Shown here one piece after another: positions 56,010 to 64,000 of a stretch of DNA of 64,000 nt. The position numbers were made by a program, and so were the translations under genes. Numbering within the stretch: position 1 is the first letter of the stretch; the number at the start of each line of letters is the position of its first letter. Where the stretch lies: positions 1-64,000 of the forward strand of contig SGPM01000071.1 of NCBI GenBank assembly GCA_004802725.1. Direction: 5' to 3'. Origin of the DNA: Antrodiella citrinella (taxonomy: Eukaryota > Basidiomycota > Agaricomycetes > Polyporales > Steccherinaceae). Under the pieces are notes generated by a model. That model was not told the origin of the DNA, ran no database searches, and was given only the letters and a program-made list of their open reading frames with translations.

Positions 56010-57454
56010 CTAGGCCGCCGTATACGCAGGCGGTGCTCCTAAAGGCGATACCAAAACTTCAGGCTGCGTCTCCTGCGGGAACCGCACGCCAGAGTCGGCG
56101 TGCTGTGGCGGGTTTGTCGGCGTAGGCAGCACGCGCACCCGCGATCTTCCACCACCCGCCGTCGTCGTCGTCGTCGTCGCTGAGTCAGAGGAGATAGGTT
56201 GTTTTTCCGCACGGTCGATGTCGGTGGAGGACGGTGGCGAATGCAGGCCAACACCCCCAGCCAGAAGGACAACAGCGTTGTTAGCCTGAGGCCCCGCCCC
56301 GCTAGACGAGTAATCGCTGTCACCCGGGATGTCATGCAGCAGGGGTCGGGAGGCCGCAGCATCTGCGCTAGAGAAATAGGGAGCCGTAGATGGACTTGTC
56401 GCTGTGAACTGTCTGCCCGTGTGCAGCGAACCGCTATTCGCAGATGTCGTTCCGTCATAGCCGGAACCGCCGTAGTTGCGTGGAAGGGTGTAGGGTATCA
56501 CTTCGCCTTCTATGGGGAAGCCTGGAGACGCTGTTGACTCGTGTTAGAATCTTTCACCCCATGAGAACTTGATTTGTGAACGACGTACCTCCACCAGTTG
56601 AGACAGGCGGCCCGACGTCTCGCATAGCAGGCGTCGGGGCAAAGTCGTCTAGGTATAATGTGCTCCTTCTTCTACGCCGGCAGAACCATAGACCAAGCAA
56701 AATGAGTGCGATGAGTGCGACGCCTCCAACAACGCCTCCTGCAATAGGTCCGGCATTCGAAGATTCATTCGAGACGGCACCAACACCGTTGCCAAATGGG
56801 GCGCTACTCCCAGTCGGTGGCGGGGAAGATGTGCTAGCTGTTCCAGACGAAGTGGAAGGGGTGCTGGTGGGTGGTGCGGAAGTTGGTGACGACGTTGTTG
56901 AGGACGAGGATGAGGACGAGGATGATGATGAGGACGAGGAACTTGAGCTTTGGCTCGATGTAGGGACGGATGCTCCGACTGGCAGAACCAGGAGGTAGTC
57001 CACGAAGAACGGCGCGTCACCCGACGCTCGCGTTGTGTTCGCGACAATCTGGTGGGCAGAGGGTGAGAGCTGATCCGACTGGAACAAGAGGAGATTGTCC
57101 CCCTCGAGCGTCAGAGAAGGTGCAATGAACACAATGGTCGGATCGCTGTCGATGGTGAACCGAATGATAGGTGGTTGTGCCCATGCGCCCACCGTTCCAA
57201 ACACGGAGACTTGAATACCTGATGACGAGTCCGATATCTGGCTCCTCAGAGCTGCATAAGATACGATGAGAGTGATATGGCGTACCCGTAAACACAAAGC
57301 CAAATCCTGCATTATCCACCGATGTTGAGCTCAACGTCCCGTTGAAAATCGCTCCATTATTGGTGCCGACGTCGAACCAAGGCCCGAAGTAGTCAATCCG
57401 GGGATCGCGGTCGTCAATTTGGATAGGTGCGTTGGGCGACGTATTCGTCGACAT
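56010..57454 (-). CDS. Ser-rich single-pass membrane protein, tandem copy 1 (intact)
   Basis: Agaric-type surface protein of unknown function. The ATG at 57454 begins MSTNTSPNAPIQIDDRDPRI then DYFGPWFDVGTNNGAIFNGT and SSTSVDNAGFGFVFTG. The extracellular beta-rich part continues IQVSVFGTVGAWAQPPIIRF, TIDSDPTIVFIAPSL and APFFVDYLLVLPVG. A linker with about 17 consecutive Ser follows, then the membrane helix AGGVVGGVALIALILLGLWF with the stop-transfer CRRRRRS. After an intron the cytosolic tail reads IPYTLPRNYGGSGYDGT and ends PLGAPPAYTAA at 56010, a PPAY motif of the kind bound by WW domains. There is no N-terminal signal peptide, so the helix may act as a signal anchor. About 450 aa. Confidence 0.85.
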
Positions 57455-58400
57455 AGCGAAGAACGAGTGGGGTGGCGGGTGTCGCAGACACCTCCCAAAA
57501 ATCAATGCACTGCAGGGAGAAAAAAAGCTGGGGGAGACGTAAGGAGGAAGGCCACGAAGGCGGACGCGTGCGCACCTGAGGCCTGAAACATGAATCAGAG
57601 CGGCAGTGCCCACGGTGTAGCCTGGCATTGGCCTGGCAGGCACTCGTAATTGATGCCTATGTCAACAAAGTTCACTAAAGCATATCCACTTATTTCGAAA
57701 GTCTCGTGAGATTTCCGCGCCCGCCGTCGCAATTACTGCAGAACGATCCGGTCATCACAACCTGGCCAAAGCTGAGCGCCATCAATGTTTGCGACGAGTT
57801 GCCAAGGTATAGATGTGGGTGCGACTTTGACTTTTGAACAGGATCTGCGTATATTGGGCGGGAAGGCAAGAAGCAACGTTACAGCGACGCAGACAGATCG
57901 GTGATCTAGTTGCCCGATCAGGAAGAACGATCGACATCACCTTTCCACGTTCCCGCCGACAGGTACAAGCAGGTACATCGAGCAACAAAAACGGACGGCA
58001 AGTCTCAGAATCTGACAGAAAACAAGTCGACGGTATCGTCAAAGGAGGTGTATACATACAGCAGAACGGTATGCATCCAAAAGCTCCGTTGTGCTCTTAT
58101 GAAGAAATCTGCTCGAGAGTCGCCGCTGCCATCACGGAACGGACCAAGTGTCACTATGAAAATTCTATGCGCCGCGAATACATAGAGCCAGCCTCGCACG
58201 AAGAAGCTGGAGGAACATACTTGTATGAATACTATACTGCCAGCAGAAATTGTCATCATACAACGATTCGTCTAGGGGAAAACTCGGGAACCCTACGACA
58301 ACAAAGAAGACCAATAAAGACGATGCTGAATAACGGAGGTGTAAAAGGAAAAACATGTGTAGATTGTAAGTGGAGAACGTCAACCACCTGCACTCGTCAT
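57455..58400. other. Spacer between tandem copies 1 and 2
   Basis: Shows no clear similarity to the spacer between copies 2 and 3. A plus-strand opening from 57834 runs into the 3' end of copy 2 without features. No gene called. Confidence 0.4.
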
Positions 58401-59779
58401 CTAGGCTGCAGAATACGCGGGTGGTACTCCCAAGGGCACCAGAGCTTGTGTTGCAGCGGGAAACGCACGCCAGAGTCAGTGTGGTGTGGTGAGCTTGAGA
58501 TAGGAGGATGAGTGCGTGTCCGTGATCTGCCAGTCGATGTTGAACGGGCGGATGTTTGCTGTGTGTCATGATGACCGATATCGGTGGAGCACTGACGCGA
58601 ATGTAGGTCTCCTGCTGTGCTTGTCGGTGCAGCATCTTTCGATTCAGTTCTACTTGAGGCCCATCTGAATGATCGACATCATCCGAGTCTGCGGGTTTGG
58701 GTAGATATACGGAGACTGCAACACCTGCACCAGGGAAATCAGAAGCTGCAGATGAACTGCTTGCTGTGCAACTTGTCCCATGACCGTTGATAGGCATTCC
58801 ATCGAAGCCGTCATCTCTTCCTGGAAGAGTTGGGTCATAAATCGTCACTTCTCCGTCTGTAGGGATCCTTGAAGAAACTGTTGACAGTGCTCAGTGTTCA
58901 GTGATGACATACACTTGCAAACAACCATACATTCATTGGCAAGGAACGGCGGTACAACGTCGAAATCGTCTGGAGGGGCCGAGGACGAGTATCTTCTTCT
59001 GCGACAGAAAAACCAAAGACCGAGCAATATGAGTGCGATGAGCACGATACCCCCAGCAAAGCCTTCTGCCAAGGTTCCCGTATTGGAAGACTTGCTCGCA
59101 ATGGCAGCACTCACACCATTACCTGACGCAGTCGGAGGCGGGGAAGACGTGCTAGCTGTACCGGACGGTGCGAAAGGGGTCACGGGGCTAGTGAGTTGAG
59201 TGAAAGTGGGTGGCGAAGTGGGTGACGAAGAGGATGACGACTATGTCGGTGATAGGGATGTTGACGTTTGGCTTGATGTGGGAAAGGCGGCACCCACAGG
59301 TAGAACCAAGAGGTAATCCACGAAAAACGGCTCGTCATTTGACGCTCGCGTCGTGTTTGCGACGATCTGATGCGTCGAAGGCGACAGTTCTCCCGACTGA
59401 AATAGAGAGAGGTCATCCCCATCGACCGTCAAAGAGGGTGCAGTGAAGACGACGGTTGGATCGTTATCAACAGTGAACCGAACGATGGGTGGTGCCGGCT
59501 CCGAACGGTTGACCGCTGACCACAGTGACCCGAACACACAGACTTGGATGCCTATCCGAAATCTGCTACTCAGAGCTACTTGTAGGATAACTAGGAATGA
59601 CAAGACGTACCTGTAAATGCGAATTCAAACCCGGCATTGTCCACAGCTGTTGAGCCCAACGTCCCATCAAAAACCGCACTATTACCGGTGGTGACAGCGT
59701 ACCAAGGCCCGAAGTAACACATACGAGGATCGCGATCATCTACTTGGATAGCTGCTATGGGTGAGGTGTTTGACGACAT
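58401..59779 (-). pseudogene. Ser-rich membrane protein, tandem copy 2 (broken)
   Basis: Starts like copy 1: MSSNTSPIAAIQVDDRDPRM, YFGPWYAVTTGNSAVFDGT. It keeps IVRFTVDNDPTVVFTAPSL and PFFVDYLLVLPVG. An in-frame TAG then falls in the Ser linker after TSTSLSPT (about 59240), followed in the same frame by SSSSSPTSPPTF and VTPFAPSGTASTSS. The helix IVLIALILLGLWFFCRRRR is preserved. Near the 3' end the frame shifts: the expected VPLGVPPAYSAA is present at 58401 but in a different frame from the preceding tail. Recoding or a missed intron across the TAG is less likely than decay. Confidence 0.75.
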
Positions 59780-59929
59780 ACTGAAGAAAGAGTGGGCTGG
59801 CTGGTGTTGTGGACACCTCTCAAGGCACTGCCATATAAAGCGCATGAGGGTATGAAGCAACTTGTTAACGACGACAACGCGATCGATTTGCCAGACAAGC
59901 AAACATGATGATCATGATCCACGCCGCAA

Positions 59930-60300
59930 TGATATCTGAGTCTCGTCTCAGCAAACAATTGTTCGTGTGATCAGTAAGCCTTTGCAGTGGTATGGGCGTC
60001 TTGTGGAAGGTTTTGCTGGAAGCAGTGTATCATCCGCGCCCAAGCTTACTCTTCGAGCTAGGGCCTCTCGAAGACTCGTCTATACCAACCTTGATACGTA
60101 TATGAGTTACGTATCAGACAATGCGACTGTTACTCACCCCACCAAGTCATCTAGGACACTTTGGCAGCCTGATGTTCCCACTTCGTATCCTGTCCTTGCA
60201 TACTTGATGAGCTGATATGGATGCAGCACGTAGGAGCGAATCTGAGAGTACCATCCAATTGATCAGGACCACCCCGACATTATCGCTCAGAGACTCACAA
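59930..60300 (-). pseudogene. Duplicated 3' fragment of the release factor gene
   Basis: Minus-strand reading gives [15 protein letters not shown], then [18 protein letters not shown], matching the exon at about 62400-62610 of the release factor gene ([33 protein letters not shown]). Similarity continues through the intron, last exon and 3' flank (GAGTCTTCGA, CACTGCT.CCAGCAAA). Promoter, N-terminus and GGQ domain are absent. Confidence 0.85.
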
Positions 60301-60585
60301 TGTGCCACATTAGTATACGACCGTCGACGATATTGTAAGAGACCGTTACCCGGCAGCAGGCAGCAGCTACGAAGTAAGACCACGGCAGCAGCACCTGTAC
60401 ATTTGAACCTGCGAATACGATTCTCGTATATCAGAATCGCGGATAGGACACAAGGAACTTGAAGGAGCGTACATATATGTATATCGAATGATATACGAAG
60501 GAACGAGGCTGAGAATGCAGAAACATGTGCTGAGCGAGTGTGTTCGTTAAATAGAATGAAAAGTGGGAATGTAAAGCGCCGCAAT

Positions 60586-61833
60586 CTAGACTGCGGAATA
60601 CGCAGGCGGTACTCCCAAAGGTGACACCAGATCTTCTGGTTGCGTATGCGGCGGGAAACGCATACCAGAATCAGTGTGTTGTGGTGGCGTCGGCGTCATC
60701 CAATTAGGAAGTCGAACGCGTGTCCGCGATCTCCCCATCGATGTCGACTCCGAGGATGTATGTTGTTTATCGTAAGGAAAGCGCTGGCCTGAATGGAGAG
60801 CTTCCGCTGTGGGTGCCGGTGGAGCAGTAACAGTAGCAGCAGCTTCCGATAGGGCCTCACTATAGACCTCGGAGTGATCAATGCCATCCGAGTCTGCAAC
60901 ATTAGATGAATGCCGGGAGGCTGCAGCATCTGTACAAGGATCAATTCCCATCATCTAATAGACTTGCAGAGTACGTACCTTCGATGGTAAAAACCGATGG
61001 CGCAGTCTCAAAATCATTTGAAGAGGTAGATGAGGGGTGCCTTTTTCTGCAACAGTAATACCATAGACAGAGCAATATGAGCACGATGAGCATAACTCCC
61101 CCGGAAAAGCCTTCTGCCATGGTTCCGACATCGAAAGATCTGTGCGAGGCAGCGCCGACGTCACCAATCGTTGTGTCATTGCTAGCGAAAGACGTAGGAG
61201 ACGATGTCCTGACGGTAATAGAGGTGGCAGGGGCGCTGGTGGGTGGCGCGGAAGGTGGCGACGACGAGGTCGTGGATGGAGCGCCCGTGATTGGGCTCGA
61301 GATGGGAAAGGTTGGCGACAAGGTGGTCGATGACCTTGAGATTTGGTTTGAGATTTGGCTCAATGTAGGAAGAACGACCCCTACAGGCAGGACCAAGAGG
61401 TAGTCCACGACAAAAGGCGCGTCATCCGACGCTCGCGTGACGTTCGCAACGATCTTGTGAGAGGACGGTGAGAGCTGTCCCGACTGAAATAGAAGGACAT
61501 TATCCCCTTCGATTGTAAGGGAAGGTGCAATGAACACGATGGTCGGGTCGTTGTCATGGTGAAATTACCAATGGGTGGTATGGCCTCCGATTGGAGCACC
61601 GTACCAAACACAGAGACCTGAATGCCTATTACTCAGAGCTGCACGGGACACAAATAAGAATAATCTGACGCACCAGTAAATACAAAGCGATGCGACGCGT
61701 CGTCCGCGAATGCTTCGCTCAAAATTCCATTGAAAATCGCTCTGTTATTGGTGCCGCCTTCGGCCCAAGACCCAATGTAGTCGATACGGGGATCACGATC
61801 GTCAATTTGGATAGCTGCGATGGGCGACGCCAC
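60586..61833 (-). pseudogene. Ser-rich membrane protein, tandem copy 3 (broken)
   Basis: Reads SPIAAIQIDDRDPRIDYIGS and GTNNRAIFNGILSEAFADD but the start ATG of copies 1 and 2 is GTG here (61833) with the following codons deleted. One base is missing in the equivalent of FTIDNDPT (around 61558), shifting the frame. Downstream the correct frame resumes: IVFIAPSLTIEGDNVLLFQ, VVDYLLVLPVGVVLP, the helix GVMLIVLILLCLWYYCCRKR, and the end RFPPHTQPEDLVSPLGVPPA then YSAV at 60586. The PPAY motif is conserved. A downstream start would lack part of the extracellular domain. Confidence 0.78.
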
Positions 61834-62295
61834 AGCGAAGAACGGGTAGTGTGTCGAGTGTCACAGGCACCTACCAAGGTGAATGCGCTATCGGGAGAAA
61901 ACAATCGTGAGCTGTATGAGGAGAGGGACAGACTTACAACTTACAACGTTTGGGGTCCGGAGATATGGATCAGAGCGGCAGACCTAGACCGCAAAGACCA
62001 GATGTGTATTCACTGGCATGTTCATTGCTGTCGGGCTATGTGATTGCAGCTGTTGACCAGTATACGTGCATAGTAAACATGAAGGAACTTGCATAATCAC
62101 GGCTGTTAGCAGTCACAGAGTTGTCAGATAGGTAACCATGATGATCGGCGCCACAAGTGGTATCATGTATGGATGATATATCGTCCCAGCAAACAGTCAA
62201 TTGTACGTTCTAGAAATCCCCAGCAGTGATCCGAACGCCATTGTAAGGATGAACTTTGCTGGCAGCAGTGTATGTATCCTCCCCACTAGACTCCA

Positions 62296-63999
62296 TCAAC
62301 CTCGTCTGAATTGTCGAAGACTCGCCTCCATGAACCTTGATCAGATACGTGCATGAGTCGCCTATTGATTAACAATGATACTTTTCACTCACCCTCCCAA
62401 ATCGCCATCTAAGACACTCTGACAGCCTGATGTCCCGACTTCGTATCCTGTCCTTACATCCTTGATGAGCTGATATGGATGCAGCACATAGGAGCGAATC
62501 TGAGAGCTCCATCCGATCCCCGGTAATATGTTGTGCACATCGGCTTTGGTTTGCGCTCTGAACAAATGATTTCAGCAGCATACAAATGAGAAGAGTTTCG
62601 CACTTACCTCTTTCGCATTTCCACTTCATATAGTCTTGACCTCAGAAGAGACATCGCCACAGCACGATTCCTGTGCTGACTTCGCTCTTGTTGACACTGC
62701 ATTAGACCCACGAGAAGTGCACAGAGATGTGAAGGGGGTTCGTACTCAGCGCATCGATAGAATAGCTATCGGACGTACCGTGACCGTGATCCCCGAAGGA
62801 ATGTGAGTGATCCTCACAGCACTTTCGACTTTGTTCACGTGTTGGCCGCCTAGTGTCCAACATCAACATCGCTGTTTCAAAAATAAGATAAACGAGAATG
62901 AACTCACCTGCGCCTTGACTTCGCATTGTCGTAATTTTCAAATCACTGGCGTTCAACTCTATTCCAACGTCGTCGGAACTCTCGTCGAAATGAGGAGAGA
63001 CACGGACGCTTGCGAATGAAGTATGTCTAGCTCCAGCGGAGTCAAATGGCGAGATTCGTACGAGGCGGTGCACGCCGCTCTCATACTGCGCGTAGCCGTA
63101 CGCGTACGGGCCTATCAAGAGAAGGGTAGCAGATTTTATGCCAGCAACATCTCCTGGCGACTCGTCCACAGTCTGGACTAAGATTAGACTTGAGCTAAAG
63201 GTATGATTATGCCAGTAGTTGGACGGAAGACTTACCAGTGAAGCCTCGTGAGTGTCCCCACTTCGTATACATACGAGCTAGCATGAGCGCGAAGTCGCAA
63301 GCCTCAGTACCACCAGACCCTGACCGGACATCAATATATGCCGAATTGAGGTCGGTAGGCTCGGACAACCACAAAGTAACGAGGTATTGGGAGGCGCGAG
63401 TGTGTAGAGCCTCTAGCTCAGATACAAGCTCTCCCTGCATTTGCGTATCGGACTCTTGGGCGAGAACTGCAATAATAATAATAAGTAGATGATGGAAAGG
63501 TAAGATAAAGAAGCGTACCAGCCAATTCATGCATTCCTGTGTTGATATCTGCAAGCTCTCGATACGTCGATAGCTTTTTACGAAGGTCACCCAGTCGCGC
63601 TGAGTCCTTGAGGGCAGTGGGTGCGTCGTCCCATGCTGTCGCATCCTACTCAATGAGCACAAAGTCGAGAGGTACTAAAAGACATACACGCACCTGTAAC
63701 TTCTTCTCTATGACCACAATTTCATCCTCCATTGCCTTCCAATCCCCGTGGCTGTCTATGTCCGACAGCGTAGCGGCTACATCGGTCAGACGTTCGCGGA
63801 CTGTAGCAGATAACAGCAGATACCCTTTGACATGTGCATTGCTCTTTGATGCTACTGAAGACAATTGTCGCAAAGCAGACGTAGTAATCGCGACAGAGGT
63901 GTGCGACCAAGGTTCGAGTCTGTGGATCCATTTTGCAGCCTGGGGTATGCTCACGCGACGAGGTCCTGACCGACCTGCAGCAAAGACATGTCGTATCAT
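62296..63999 (-). CDS. Organellar peptide chain release factor, RF2 type
   Basis: Class-I release factor for mitochondrial translation. Starts at 63999 ([20 protein letters not shown]), an Arg-rich presequence. Domain 1: [36 protein letters not shown]. Domain 2: [20 protein letters not shown] with [28 protein letters not shown], then [20 protein letters not shown], with the SPF tripeptide in the anticodon position. Domain 3: [20 protein letters not shown] with an intact GGQ, then [19 protein letters not shown]. Last exons: [40 protein letters not shown] and [18 protein letters not shown], stop 62296. About 470 aa. Seven or so exons. SPF marks RF2 rather than RF1 (PxT). Confidence 0.9.
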
Positions 64000-64000
64000 A

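Noticed and set aside
56160..56190. GTC trinucleotide run
   Set aside because: Encodes a Thr run in the membrane-protein tail; ordinary codon repeat.
57834..58511. 225-codon plus-strand open frame between tandem copies
   Set aside because: Runs antisense into the 3' end of copy 2 and has no recognisable order, though I cannot fully exclude a small gene before 58400.
1..64000. CRISPR array, rRNA or tRNA genes
   Set aside because: No regularly spaced direct repeats, no rRNA cores and no convincing tRNA box B sequence were seen; eukaryotic gene structure makes CRISPR irrelevant.

Overview
The window is nuclear DNA of a filamentous basidiomycete, most likely an Agaricomycete. Genes carry many short GT-AG introns (about 45-70 nt), lie 100-600 bp apart on both strands, and belong to families typical of mushrooms (agaric-type F-box proteins, MATH-BTB, C2-NACHT, DUF6589-like, tandem Ser-rich membrane proteins). 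I assembled the gene models by hand from reading frame, splice consensus and remembered family conservation. No alignment was run, so exon ends are reliable only where a conserved motif continues across the junction. No tRNA, rRNA, CRISPR array or intact transposon was seen.

Layout: 1-16.9 kb is a conserved housekeeping block: SVP26/TEX261-like ER-Golgi protein, the ESCRT-III subunit DID2/CHMP1, a Ser-rich protein, an F-box protein, homoserine O-acetyltransferase MET2, a second ESCRT-III subunit VPS60/CHMP5, a small membrane protein, an aldehyde dehydrogenase and the Ran GEF RCC1. 17-25.8 kb is accessory: a DUF6589-like pseudogene, an epoxide hydrolase, a truncated C2-NACHT (NLR-like) protein, and a two-copy unknown family in which one copy is a scrambled pseudogene. 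26-47.6 kb holds a 2-oxoglutarate oxygenase, MATH-BTB, an F-box-type protein, a low-quality stretch with Ns, a membrane-anchored spermidine-synthase-like protein, an M28 peptidase (glutamate carboxypeptidase II type), glycogen branching enzyme, a disordered protein, a MAPEG protein and an SDR. 47.6-55 kb holds a two-repeat protein of unknown function and a CASTOR-like ACT-domain protein. 55-64 kb is a decaying tandem duplication: three copies of a Ser-rich single-pass membrane protein gene (only the first intact), with a duplicated 3' fragment of the neighbouring organellar release factor gene between copies 2 and 3.

Main points to follow up: an RF2-type release factor with an SPF anticodon motif; the tandem duplication that drags a piece of that gene with it; the pseudogene whose middle exons sit upstream of its own first exon, one inverted; a recurring GACGCG + CACGTG promoter module, twice as the same 14-nt element; the CASTOR-like sensor; and the two-repeat protein.
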